A stretch of 64,000 nt of DNA. Origin: Tyto alba. Its lineage: Eukaryota; Chordata; Aves; Strigiformes; Tytonidae. Position 1 is the first letter of the stretch. Every line of letters starts with the position of its first letter. The notes below the pieces were generated by a model. The model did no database searches, was not told the DNA's origin, and saw only the letters and a list, made by a program, of their open reading frames with translations. Positions 12,701 through 37,154 of the stretch are shown here, in pieces. The DNA is taken from contig NW_024881278.1 in assembly GCF_018691265.1 (NCBI RefSeq), positions 7,151,501 through 7,215,500 on the forward strand, given 5' to 3'. The translations under genes were made by a program, and so were the position numbers.

Positions 12701-14616
12701 TACATCCTTCAGATAATTCTGGAAACTATTAGGAGATATTCATAATTCATAACCAGTTGTTTGGTTTTCTTTCAAGCAAGGGGGCAGCTTTACATCAAAC
12801 ACTGACTAGCTTTTCCATTAACTTAAATAAACAAAACAGTATGCTTCAAGTTAAGTGAACATTTTTTTTTTTCTTTTTAATAACTGGGTGAATTAGAAAT
12901 AAGAACAAGACATTTACTTTCAAATAGGAAATTAGTTTGCATGCTATTTCTTCATGTTAAAAATACTTTGGAACACTCACAAAAACAATGTTAAGCTGAA
13001 TTTATGGAAATGTTCCATATCAGTTTTGAAGATGATATGCCAGATGTCGGGGAGAACTCTTTCATCTGCAATAATGGAATAGTTTAATCCACCCTTGTTG
13101 TTTTTGAGTATAATCCAAGTGTATTGGTCATCATGGGTGGGTGATCCTCTCTTAGGCAGGCATGAACCAAAAAGCACAAGTTGTTAGACCTCTAGCATAA
13201 AGTCACAAGAAAGCAACAGCAGGAAATACTCTACTGAAAGTAAAAATAAGCTATTGCAATGTAAATCAAAAAGTTTACCATTATGACAACTCACATTTTG
13301 AAGCACTTTGAGACTTGCAGACACTTTGCACTGAGATACTGGATTGTAACTTGAAAGCAAGCATGGCTCCATTTATGGCCCCAGCAGAAAAAGCCAAAAA
13401 TACAAATTTTAAATTAATATAGATCAATCAAAAACATGGAATATTTTTCTTTTTGATGAGCAGGAAGACTAATAGTTAACAATGTGGTCTTCTATTGGGA
13501 AAAAAGTACTCTTCCCTTTGAGAAAGTTTAAACACAAAGACATATATGTTAACATCCGTGTTCTTGTTTTATGAACACATGTTGAAGTAACATTGGATAG
13601 AAAATACTATTGTTAAATGTCTTTTGGGAATAGCGTTTATGGCCTTGTATCAGACTAACATTGTTTTCTTATTAGCCATACCACTTTTATTTATAATAAT
13701 CATTTTAATTACTGTATTACTTGAACAGTGGGTTTTGTGTCACATTCATTTAATTCACTATGGTTGTGATTCGATAATGAATGTTTATCAGAACACATTC
13801 CTACAAGCCATGTTAATGGCTGCTACTGGTGGGGGCCTGGAAAAGTACAGAGCACAACATAGAAAAAGTTGTAGTAATACAGCATTGGGCTTTTTGACTT
13901 ACCATACCGTTTCCAGCATGGACAGCTACTGTGCAGAAGGCACAGGAGCAGAATTCATGTTTGGGTGCTGATTCAGGTTAAGCACCCTTACGCTGTCACC
14001 ACAGAAATGCTGTCCTGAATGTAGAGATTATAAGCATTGTCTTGTGTTAAGATGCAGAATGGAAAAAGCATGTTCAGTTGCACTTGGCATCTCCATCTTC
14101 AAAGTCAAAAAAATCTCAGAATTAAAAGCCATTAACCTTTGGCAGTGTAATTCACAGACCGCATGGCATACACTGGAGAAGGAAGGTAGCATCACAGATG
14201 GAGACAAAGTGGAGGAAGAAAGGAAGTAATGCATCAATTCAAAGCTTCATTCATTTCTTTTTTCCTTTTCAGCTGCCTGCCACTCCCAAACAAACATGTG
14301 GGAGATGTTCTAGTGCTGAAAGCTATGGCTCACTCCTTTCTTTAGCTATTCTATGTGATAAGTCAATTCAGTTTGGACATACCAAAGACAATACATAATT
14401 GTGACAAAGTACTGCAGTCCAGACTCAATTACTACAGCTTGATCCCTTGTTAACTCTGTTGAGTTAATAGAAGAAGGATGCTTTTCCTCTACCTTCATAT
14501 TCATGAAGTCACTGTGGTTGGGTAACTTCCCAAATTCATGGTAGTTGCTAACACTTTTGCAGTCCAAATACAGGAATCGCACAAGGAACTACAAGTTGCA
14601 TTGCATTTGATTTTAC

Positions 14617-14641
14617 TTTTTTTTTTTTTTTTTTTTTTTTT
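14617..14641. repeat. Poly-T tract
   Basis: An uninterrupted run of about 25 T. It could be the tail of a minus-strand insertion, but no element is recognised downstream. Confidence 0.85.
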
Positions 14642-15261
14642 ACATTTTCTACGTTAATACTTTGCATTACTTCTATTTTTTTGTGCCATGATGTCCAGGA
14701 AAACTAAAAGACAAGCTTACAATGAACTTGCTTTGTTACACTCTCAAATGTGAGAGGGGAAATGTTTCAGCACTCCAAAAGAAGTCATGCCATTTTTCAT
14801 GAAAGTCTCATTAATTTAAACATTCTACCTCACATATTTGCTTAAATGTAGGTCTTGGCCCTTACATATATTTTTCCTGTGCAAACAAGTATTTGTGCAG
14901 GTTACCTTCGCTCAACTGTGAAAACTTGTTACCAGGGCAATCAGTCCAATATACTTAACATGAAAGGGCCAAAGGAAAATTTAAAAGGGAAAGAGAAAAA
15001 ACAGCAATAAAGAGGGAGCTTATGGGCTGCCACAGAGGTGTACAGAATTATAGACGCTACCTCATGACACTACTGGATAGTGACTGCACTGTTCAAGTGG
15101 AGGTCTCTATATTAACAGGTTTTGCCACTCGAGAAGTGAGAAATCTCTCCAAATATTTAATCTTTTGGTACCTACTGACCTGATGTTATGTAACATATTT
15201 TGTGCTGGTATTTACCACCACAAAGCACAGCCTCCCAACACCAATGAGTTAAAAGTTGTCT

Positions 15262-15472
15262 GGGCATCCAGCCCAGATGAATAACATCCCAAATGCTGAA
15301 GGAAGTAGCAAGGGAAATAGAAAAGCCTTTGACAGAAATTGTTGATAGCTTGCTAAGGCTGGGGAGGGAACCAGGGAATTTGAAAGTTGCTAATGTTGTT
15401 CCTATGTGTAAGAAAGGATCAGGGAGGATCCAGGAAACGACATAGCAGTGAGCTTGGCTTCAGTTGCAAGAA
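15262..15472 (+). mobile_element. CR1-type LINE fragment, reverse transcriptase N-terminal region
   Basis: The DNA follows the CR1 ORF2 segment just before and inside the reverse transcriptase domain. CAGATGAATAACATCCCAAA corresponds to the P-D-x-I-H-P motif. GTTGCTAATGTTGTTCCTAT encodes VANVVPM, matching the A-N-V-x-P motif, and is followed by KKGS and a GGATCCAGGAAAC segment. TTGGCTTCAGTTGCA corresponds to the SLTSV region. Frame changes and stops show it is a dead, truncated copy in the same orientation as EFEMP1. Confidence 0.82.
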
Positions 15473-18400
15473 CAATATAAGAAACATAAATAAGGGACAG
15501 AATACTTAATTTGGTAAAATAAAGTAAGCTCATACTCGTGGAAGAACTTTAGTGGTCTAATTTCTTCATGTATTTTACCTTCAGCTGGTTATTTCTGAAA
15601 AATACTAATATAAAATGTCTTACAGACAGAAGGAAAGCTAATGAAGTAGACAGAAAGTGAAAGGTGTAACAGAATCCTGAGGTTCACGATACCTGCAGTA
15701 CTGTGTAGATCATTGTATGTCTGATATCAGACTCACTGGTGCCATTGCTTACATGGGAGGCTGTGTTTTTTCTTCAGATTAAGCTATTAGAAAAATAGAC
15801 TAAGTCATTTTCTGGTCTCACTCACACTGAGAACTCAAAAAATTTAAATTGATTAACTAAAATATTTATTGTTTACATTCAAAACAAATTGAGTCAATGG
15901 CAAGTGCAGCACTGACATTGGTGGAATCATTCTGGGTTTAGATTTGTATGAAGCATTCAGAAGAAGTGGGTCCACTGATACTGCTCAGTGGGGGTAGAAA
16001 TAAGAATTTGAATCCCTTAAGGTCACTTTAAGAGCCCTCTTTTTGACCTGGTGGAATATTCTGCTCACAAGATTGCTACAGACCAGAATAGAGAAAGCAC
16101 CTACAAACATTTTGTGACTTGTTTGAACAGATTAATATATACACAAACAAGGCGAGCATGAAGATGCTGTAGTAAAATTGCAGTATGTTGAGAGATAGTG
16201 AGCAACAAGAAGCTGAACACTTAAGTCACAGGAGTAAGACAAACTTGAGTTGGGTAAGAATACAGTTCTCCAGGCCTGAGCAAAACATACAGGTATGAGC
16301 TAGAGGAGAAAAGGTTTAAGTGGCTGAAATAAGATGAAGGATAGATATGGATTGCATTTTTTTCTACAAAAGTTTGAAGCACTGGTGAAATGCATCTTGT
16401 GAATTTATGTATTCATTTCTCATAATGATATGAAGAAAATTACAGAGATTAAGCTGTTGCATAAGTGAGCAAGCAGCATGAGTCAGGGGGTTTGGGAAAA
16501 ATGAGTCACAGCATGAAGGGAACGAAGCCAGGTTTGTAGCTCAGAAAGAGAGACTAGGAAAGAATTTTATGGATGTAGATAAGAGCCTGACAGAGTGGAT
16601 TGCAGTAGAGAAATAGAAAAACTAACTACCTCTAAAACAGGGAATGATACACTAGATTTAGAGAAAGCTATAGCTGAAAAGCAGGTCAGGCAAAATTTTT
16701 GTACACAACTGATGGTTGAAATATAGTGCAGGCTGCCAAAGTCAGCAATGGAAGGACATAATTGTGTAAATCACTTCAAGAGGGAGCGCGGGTACATATT
16801 TGGAAAATGAGGGAATCACTGGGTATAGCTATTAGTGAGGCTTGTGGAATTAAAACTATGAAATGCAAGTTGATTTATATTTTCAAGGAATACAGGAGCA
16901 AGCTCTGCTGCCCTCCATGGTTCTCACATTATTTCTGTAGCACCCTGCAAATTTCAAACAGTGGCCTATGCAAATCAGAGCATTATCTTAACCTGCAGAT
17001 GGTTATTAATGTGAAAGTCTTCTAAAATCGACTTTCTAGAATAGCCCTGGAGATTTCTGCAAAAGGTGGTATTTATATTAGGATAAGTCGTTGAGGTCTG
17101 ATGGCCATATTTACCGTAGTACAGTTGGGGACTTCCATAAACCTTTCTGAAAAAGCAGTGTGGCTTACATGTAAGTTGAGACACCAGTGTCCTCAGCTGT
17201 AATGCTCCTCCCCCCACTTCTCTATTGACTCTGACTCTCTACCTCAATTTATGGTTTTATATAGCAGTAATCATTGCAACTGGGTAGAGGATCATACCAC
17301 CTAACCCATTTTGAGAATTACAAGGTTTGACTGAGCAAAAGCCTGCAGGAAAAACAGAATGTGAGATTCATATAATTAAAGACTATGTCATGATGCTTAA
17401 TGGATCTGAATTCAGACACTTCAGAGAACCTGCATTCTGTGTTTTGCAATCCCCCAAGTGCTTGACATTGAAACTCTTTCAATGTAGTATTCTGGATGTC
17501 ACACCTATGGACAACATATGAAAATTAAAGTACTCAATCCAAACACATTTTACAAGTTTTCTTCAATTTTTTGTAACTAAAGTACACATAAATCCCATAA
17601 TAAATTTGCTTTTGAATGGCCTGATGAAAGACTACATAATTATCCGAGTTTGATTTTTACAATGATCAAGACACTGAAGGTAACTCAGCTCCACTTTCAA
17701 GTAAGATCAATCTGTAAAAAGATTTTTAGAGACATCCAGGATATTTCAAAGGAAATTTTCCGAGTACACAGGCTGTCACTGTCCAGAGAATAACTGTCCG
17801 GGAATAGAAATCTACGCAACATCTTAGATCAGACTCAGAGATACAATGAGTTTAAGAATGAATCTGTATTTCACAGGTTTCATGCATCAATAATCAAATA
17901 CCATCCAAGTTGTTTAACAATTTAATACAAACAGCTCTTGTTTATCTATAGTGAACAGCACAACCTTTTAAAATGCTAGCCAAGATTAGAAAATGCAAAG
18001 AAGCAAAGAAAGGGTAATGTTAAAAGGTAAGATCATTTTCATTACTGGTTATGAACAAATGTATGTGAAACATCTAGAAATTAAATTTAAACAAAGTTGA
18101 TGAGGAATGAGTTGAGGGTATTTTTTCAGGTATAGCTTACAAGATACTTGTGTAATGGAGATGCTTGAGCTATGGCATCAGTTGCTGAAACATTTATGGA
18201 AACAAACTTGATCATGATGACACTAAATTTGGAAAAGAGGATGCAGAGGAAAGATGCTCAAGAATGAGCTTGTAAAAGCCCATTATTTTCTTTCTAGATC
18301 TGTTTCTTATAGTGCACTCATCACTGTGGTATCTTGAGTGCTTTCCAGTAGTGCATTAAGCAACATGACAAACATCTGTCACATGTTTGTTCTCTCACCC

Positions 18401-19158
18401 TCTCCCCAGAGAGACAAGTGTGTGCAGTGGAGTGTCTTGTTTTAATTTTTTGAATTATTATAAATACACACGCATGTAACAGATATTATTAAACATTCAT
18501 GCTAGAGAGGAAAGGTCAGACAAATTTATCTTGCTCTTAAGGATTAAAGCTGGTGGGCTCTGTGATGTTCATGTAGGAATTTCTATCACACCTTTGCCCC
18601 AGATTGCTGTCTCTTCACAGATACCACATCAGCCTGGTCATGGGTGTCTCCAGTAGGCAGAAACCAAAAGTATGGAATCCCAGTGTACTCATTTAATGGT
18701 CACACTTAAGTCCAGGGATTTTGTCAGGAAAGACAAATGAGAGAAGATGGTAGAAGTTAAGGAAAAACATGTGCTTTGTATAACCACCATCTCATCCCTG
18801 TATTATTGCATTTGATATAGACTAAAAGCAGGAATCGATGCAGCTTCCAGATCACTATCACAGAATCAGAGGGTACTGTGCAAGTTATGCTAAACAAGCT
18901 AGGAATCTAATGGATTGGGAAAGTCTGATGTAAACTGGAAAAGGAAGTTCTTAGAATAATGGAATGAAGACCTGGGAGTTACTGATTTCCATACAGAGGG
19001 GAAAACTGGGAAAACAAGCTGGAAGCTTCATATCAGTCAGACCCTAAACACTCGCAGATAGACAGTCTACCCATTCAAGAACCACAAACACATAAGTGGG
19101 AAACCCAGATCAGTACTGGCACCACCAGGCTAAGTTTATGCTATTTCACATGGGGAGA

Positions 19159-19320
19159 TGTCCTGGGTTTGAGTAAGTGGTGGGGTTTTTTGATAGCAGG
19201 GGAGGGGGCTATAGGGATGTGTGTGTTGATAGATAACTCTACCTCTGCCACCTCAGAGAAAAATGGAGCTGATCTGGCTCACCCCAAGGAAACCTCCAAC
19301 ATTGATGTTGCTTCCTACCT
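19159..19320 (+). mobile_element. Possible LTR fragment of an avian endogenous retrovirus
   Basis: The stretch opens with TGTCCTGGGTTTGAGTAAG and continues with a GATAGCAGGGGAGGGGGCTA segment. From memory this resembles the 5' end of a common avian ERV LTR family. No retroviral coding sequence is seen nearby and no matching second LTR was found, so a decayed solo LTR is the most that can be claimed. The right end is a guess. Confidence 0.38.
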
Positions 19321-19370
19321 ATGACTTCTACTCCTCTATTACACCAATGACTCTCAGGACAGTTAGGAAG

Positions 19371-19371
19371 A

Positions 19372-19402
<31 letters not shown>
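19371..19402. repeat. Poly-A tract
   Basis: Twenty A, one G, then eleven A (approximately). It lies about 50 bp beyond the possible LTR fragment, and the two need not be related. Confidence 0.85.
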
Positions 19403-21849
19403 GACTCTTTCTCTGATGGAGGATGATTCAGGTCACATCAAGTGCCAAGAAGCTGAAGACTTCTCTTTGAGCCTCACTTAAAGGCATAGATGCAGAGATC
19501 TGTGCAGCAACATCACACTGAAAAATCCACCAGTGCTTCTTTGCTCCACGAGAGCTGGGCTGCTTCTGGTATCACACCAATACAATTCACATCTGGCACT
19601 GCTTTCAGCACTGAGATCTTCCACTCACTTCCTCACCCTTGTATCAGTCACAACAGCAGACATATCTGTAATTATTGCAATACTAGAGATTTTAGAACTG
19701 AATGTTCCAGAATGGAAACCTTTTTAGCTGCCTGTCCTCCTCCCACAATATTTTCCTTGAAGCACTTAAACATGATCTTCAGGCCATCCCCCTTCCCCTA
19801 ACATTACTGATTTCTTTGCACAGATGTGAACAGAACTGCTCCAAGCACAGCAACCTATTTCCCTTCCCCAGTGAAGGCTAGAGGCTGCTCTCCTGTCCAC
19901 CTTCACTTCCCACCTTAGGCAGTTCAGTAAAGTCCACCACCAAACAAAATAGGATTGGAGTTTTCAGAGAACTCACATCAATATTTCATTCTGTGTATCT
20001 GTTTCACTAGTTTGCCTAGGGACTCATATCTCAACAAAAGTCACGAAGCAGACACTGTCAAAATAGCAAAAATTACCATGACAATGCAGACTATAGTCAT
20101 GCTGATAAAGCATGACTGATAAAGATCTTCTGAAGTCCACCAAGAATATGCCACATACTGATATGTGTTTTCCTGACATGGAGAAGACAGACAGGACATA
20201 CAGTCACAGCTAATATGCAACCCAGTTCAGGATCTGAACTTCAGTAAGAAGTTTAGATCTCCAAAGGATTCCTATAAACATACAGGTCTTTCTGGCCATA
20301 ACATCGAATCCTCCAAGAGTTTCCAAATGAGGAGGCAGCTAGCAGTCAAACGCTACTTTTGAATAATTTTCTCTCTTTCAACCTGAAGTTACCGTTGGGA
20401 AAAATCAAAGACCCTGAGTGCATAAGTCAATCTAGTTTGCTTCACTTTAACTGGAGTAGCTTATTATTCCATAGAAATTAAACTAAATTGAAATCAAGCC
20501 ATGGATGCAGTTGGAAACATAAGGACTTAATGCATTTTAACTAATCCATCTTAAAAAGTAACTCATGTCAAGTTTACTCATATGTGAGGTTCCTAAAGAT
20601 CAAATAAACTTTCTTTGTTCTAGCACACACTGCAACAAAAAGGATTTGAACTATATCAGTACTATAGCCATTTTATTTTCAACTTTTGTAGAAACTAGGA
20701 GTACATGCAAAGCCTAGTGAAGTCCCTGCAAAGACTTGCATTGAACTCCACTGTGCTTTGGCTCAAGCATTTAATGATGTGTCAGGTTGGTATGAGGCAG
20801 CCAGCTACAGTCCCTGAAAGTCTTTACACCTGAGAATGTGCTTTTCAGCTGTCAGTACAGAACAATGCAGTCAGCAAGTCCTGCATCAACACAGCAGCAT
20901 TAGGACTGATATTATGCAGAAATGCAAAGAGCAAGCTAACATAAAAGGACTTTTTTTTTTTTCTGTCAGATAAAGAGAAGATATATGTAAACTATTTGGA
21001 CATTTGGGGAAAGGGCAAGCATTGAGAATTAATTCAAACTGTTGATGGTTTATTTTTTATTGAATCTTGTGGTCAAAATTGTTTTCATTTGCTATGAGAA
21101 AGAATCCATCATTTTTTCCAAAGCACCACCCAGAATCTGCCACTGGTGATGTTCTAACGTCCCCAGTGCCTATACAAATAGAGAGGTCAGCTGAGATTTG
21201 TAAACTAGAGATCATAAGTTTTAAGGAATTTGTTTATTCAGCCTAGAGTCTCCAAATTGTGTACAATGCCAAAATTAAAAAGTCTTTTCACTGTAGTGTG
21301 TCAGGTTACAATAAAAAGCTCTCCAACATTTTGGATGTTCAGATGAGAAAGCAAATTGTAATTCCATTTTAAGCAACCTATTTGTCAGCACATGCAGTTT
21401 AATTATAATTAAGTACCTTCAGCAGTTATAATGAATAGGCAAAATCAAAATGTTGTTTTTATACTTGTATAAACCTGCACTTAGTGTGAACTAAAGGCTT
21501 CCTGAATTACACTGAAAAGCATCAGTCTAGTATTTGCATTTTTAGCTGTATTGTTCAAATACAAACATACATAAAGTGTTTCCAAATACTTTAACAGATT
21601 GGTTGTATTAAAGGGAATTTTCATAGGAATGAAAAGAGGCAGATCTCTTCCTGATGAGAAGGCCATCACATACTAAGCACCAAGTTCTAAGTCCCTGTCC
21701 AAAGTATGGAGCACGGGAACCATGCAACAGAGATCACCAGAGTCTTTTTAGTATCAGCAAAACAATATGTTTCTAACTCATTCTTGAGAAAGGGATGAAC
21801 TATGCTGAAATTTTCCGGAGTAATTCAGCATGCAACAAACAACCAGCAT

Positions 21850-21867
21850 GAAAAAAAAAAAAAAAAA
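21850..21867. repeat. Poly-A tract
   Basis: A run of about 18 A inside the intron, some 340 bp before the first EFEMP1 exon in the window. Confidence 0.8.
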
Positions 21868-22203
21868 TTATTAAAATATGATAAAGTTGCAAGAAGATTA
21901 CAGAAAGTTTTATAGTGATAAGTACAAAATATTAAAGGTATTTGACCAAAGTATCTGACTGATTAAAATAACCATATCTGAAAATGTTTCCAAATGCAGT
22001 ATGTCAGAATTAAAAGCTATTAGGAATCTGATAACATTTTATGTCCTGCAAATGGAATAGGCACTGAGATGACATCTTTGAAGTATATTTGAACTTCACT
22101 GCCTTCACTTACAAGTAGCTTGAAGATGCGTAAAGCATTTCAACAGGCTAAATATATTAAGTAAACTTTATGACTAATATTGCATTTGATTTTTTTTATA
22201 AAG

Positions 22204-34221
<12,018 letters not shown>

Positions 34222-34615
34222 TGGTTTTCAATAACCCTTCACTGGCACTTAAAGCAGCCAAAGAATATTATCTTAAAAGAAAGCACTTACTATTTTATTT
34301 ATAGATTTTGCTCTCTTTTTTTAAGATTTGTTTAGTAAGTTGATATCTTTAATCCACACATTACACCTGTAATTCAAAATTAGTAGATGTGTTCCATAGT
34401 ATAACATGGGCATTGTCACTTTCTGTATAAAGATTTAAAACTTTTTTTATTACCTTTCTTGGACTAAATACATACTACACTTTTGTACGAGAACTGTATG
34501 TTCATACTATCCTGTAAAACTTCACACACCATTCCTAACCAAATAGATCATGCAATTAGAAGGTGATCTGTGTTGTTTTTATTTTAAATTCTAATACAGC
34601 TACACTGACAAAAAG

Positions 34616-34621
34616 AATAAA
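34616..34621 (+). terminator. EFEMP1: Proximal polyadenylation signal AATAAA
   Basis: A canonical hexamer 395 nt after the stop. Use here would give a short 3' UTR. A second canonical hexamer lies at 34715-34720. Confidence 0.45.
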
Positions 34622-34714
34622 ATGATATAGTATGAATGATACAAAGTAACGGTTATCTGATAAGCTAAAATATATTTCTTCTTTTTAACTACTTTGTAAC
34701 AAAAGATAACAGTC

Positions 34715-34720
34715 AATAAA
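34715..34720 (+). terminator. EFEMP1: Second polyadenylation signal AATAAA
   Basis: A canonical hexamer in the context GTCAATAAAAACCTG, with TGTTTCTGTAG-type T/G-rich sequence just after it. A possible alternative mRNA end. Confidence 0.5.
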
Positions 34721-35258
34721 AACCTGTTTCTGTAGTCATTTATGTGCTATCAGTTGGTTTTTCTAATCTGGGTTGGAGGTAAAGTTACATTGTGAGAAAT
34801 GTTTTGCATTTGGTTTGTATATGCAGATTGTGTTAACCATACCATGGAATAACATTCTGCTCTCTCCAAGAATAACAGACCATAGGAAGAAAATTTCTCC
34901 AACAATGAAAGAAACTTCAAATGGAAAATCACCACGTAGGGCATATGTGTCCTTGCTTTCTCCTGAGAACACTGTTGGTAGTTACTGGCTAGAGGGATAC
35001 AGCATTTTCAGACAGAAGTTAACATGCTTTTTTTCCAGAAATATTATGTTGTATACTAAGAACTGAGTGCATGTGCTTATTAAGTTATATCATTTTCAGA
35101 CACTCGGTCCTACTCCTGCTCTTACAACTCAGATGTATCATGTACAGTGTTCATAAAATTTATTTCTAATTCAAGAACTAATAACATCTTTTGTAATATG
35201 TAAAATCTTATTTCTTGTTTAAAATGTAGTAGTTAATCCTTTGATGTACAAAATTTTT

Positions 35259-35264
35259 AATAAA
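35259..35264 (+). terminator. EFEMP1: Distal polyadenylation signal AATAAA
   Basis: Canonical hexamer TTTTTAATAAAAATC, followed after about 20 nt by T-rich sequence. It is judged the main 3' end because no further AATAAA with such context lies close by and the sequence character changes after it. Confidence 0.6.
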
Positions 35265-37070
35265 AATCTCTTACCATATTGTATTTAGTCTTTTTTGAGG
35301 TAGTTTACTGGCTGCATTAGAGGACTGAATTGTCAGCTAGTGCGGGAGTCAGCAAAGCCCCATTGAGTTCTGCAGAGTCAGAATGACCCAGATCTCAATC
35401 CATACAGTATTAGTTCATGGAAGACTGAAAACAATTCCTTTGTAGAAGGACAAATCTATTACCTACTGAGTTTAAGTTTTACCGATATTAAAAAAAAAAG
35501 GGAAAATATAACAACATATACACATTGCCAGTTAGTTGCTGATTTACAGGCAAGAGACTCTTTTCTACTTACATTTCATTTTATATAGAATCTATTTGCG
35601 AGTAATGCATACATTATACACAAAATCCCCCTCTTGTGGCTCAGACCCACAGATTCATATTTATTATGTCAGTCACCCTCGGTGATTACTTCCAGGGGAT
35701 GTGCCCAAAGAAGCAACAAGCATGGCCAGAGAACTTGGCATCCAGAGGTCCTGAGCGGCAAGACAGCAAAAATTCACTCCAGAATATAACTTAGAACAGG
35801 CCACAACTGCTCTGGTTTAGGGTGACACATCCCCCACACGCAGACAAATTGCAGAGCAGGACCCCATTATCCAATGATCATTTCTTGAGGCAGTCATTTG
35901 TGGCTTTAAACAAATACTTCATCTGCCAAAAGGGTCAGAGCACATGGTTGCAGCATGGGCCAAAAAATAGTGCTGGCGCTAGGTTGCATTTTCTTTGCCT
36001 GGGGCCCCAGAGCTGTGGGGTGAGACCCCAGGTAGCCTTCATCCCTCTCTGCAAAGAGGAGCTCACCAGTGCAACCTCCGTTGCTTTGTAGAGGGATTTA
36101 ATTGGTGTTTTCCATGGTGAAAACTCTTTGATAGAGTTTGGCTTCTAGGAAGCTCCTTTGTCTCCCCAGAGGGATTCCTCCCCATTCATCATCACTACAA
36201 ATCTGCTTGGTTTGAAAGGCAACTCCTCATCCCACACATGTACTGAGCAATATGCCTCTGACCTCCTCCTCCTCCTACAGCTCATGTGGCAAGCAGCACA
36301 TGCTCACCTCCATACTTTGTCAACCAACATTTTCTCTCTGTGTAGTCTATCCTCACAAACGAGGTGTGCTGGGCCCTGAAGCATCCCCTTCTAACCCCAG
36401 CCTCTGCACTGTTGTTCTATACTGAATTTTAATTTCCCAAATTGTGTAATTCAGCATTGCTCTTTCCAAGAAACAACTGTAGCTTTTTGTTTCTAGGTTT
36501 AAAATGGACAGTTTTCTCTTGATAGGTGTTCAGAGAAGGCTGAAGTGGCTTTGCCTCCTTCAGTCCTGGGATTTTCAGGACACCAGGTTGGTCCCTGCAG
36601 TGATTTTAGCAGCCACAAATCATCCCTGACATCCCCAAACTGCCAGGATCTGCCCCAAGGATTTACTCGATCTTCATGCTCTGCCAATATTTGCACTAGT
36701 TTCATCACCAGCACTTTGAAACCTTCCTTTTAAGTCTCTTCTTATCTGACAATGACTCAGAATTGATTATTATATAGAGAGAACAACAATATTTATATCC
36801 TTATCAAATGGCATGAACAGCAGAGGCAGTCGGAGCTCATACATGGGCCCAAGTCACAATCAGCCAGCTCGTTCCTCCACATCTCATCATGCTCATAGAC
36901 TTGGCTTAACCCATTTTATTTTTGCACAAACTGTCCTGCCAACCACCCTGCTCCCAGCCTGTTTGCAATATTCAGGTCTATTTAAGACCACTTACGGCCT
37001 AAACTAGCCAAGTCAGAGGTTATCATACAGCTCAGGAGCACAGATCCAGTTGCTTGCCATTATATTGCTA

Positions 37071-37154
37071 CGGGCCGGTTGAGACTTCAACGCGGTCCCT
37101 GGTGTGGGCACCGCTCTCCACGCACGACATTAATCACGGCACTTTTATGGAAGC
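37071..37154. promoter_or_regulatory. Isolated CpG-dense patch
   Basis: Nine CpG dinucleotides occur in about 84 bp, inside flanks where CpG is rare. It is too small for a standard CpG island. It could be an orphan regulatory element or the remnant of a GC-rich insertion. No gene start is evident. Confidence 0.35.

Larger units (their letters stand above)
1..22203 (+). other. EFEMP1: Large EFEMP1 intron (partial), no exon recognised
   Basis: I searched this stretch for the missing upstream EFEMP1 exons (signal peptide, first EGF module, Ala/Gly-rich linker and its closing cysteine segment) and found none, so I infer a large intron whose 5' end is outside the window. It ends in a T-rich tract and AAG at 22201-22203. 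Contents that can be named are a CR1 fragment near 3.4 kb, a CR1 reverse transcriptase fragment near 15.3 kb, a possible LTR near 19.2 kb, poly-A/T tracts and a few regulatory-looking motifs, listed separately. The open frames here are short, often lack an ATG and have no splice or domain support. An independent noncoding transcript cannot be excluded. Confidence 0.75.
34222..35282 (+). other. EFEMP1: EFEMP1 3' UTR (about 1.06 kb)
   Basis: The AT-rich stretch after the stop contains three AATAAA hexamers and several ATTTA-like motifs. The length fits the roughly 1 kb 3' UTR expected for this gene. The end is estimated from the last AATAAA plus about 20 nt. The sequence shortly after it (TATTTAGTCTTTTTTGAGG) could serve as the T/GT-rich downstream element. 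Confidence 0.75.

Noticed and set aside
13639..13971. ATG-started frame with a hydrophobic N-terminus, considered as a mitochondrial insertion or membrane protein
   Set aside because: No mitochondrial gene is recognisable and the second half has no hydrophobic pattern. It is probably chance in an AT-rich intron.
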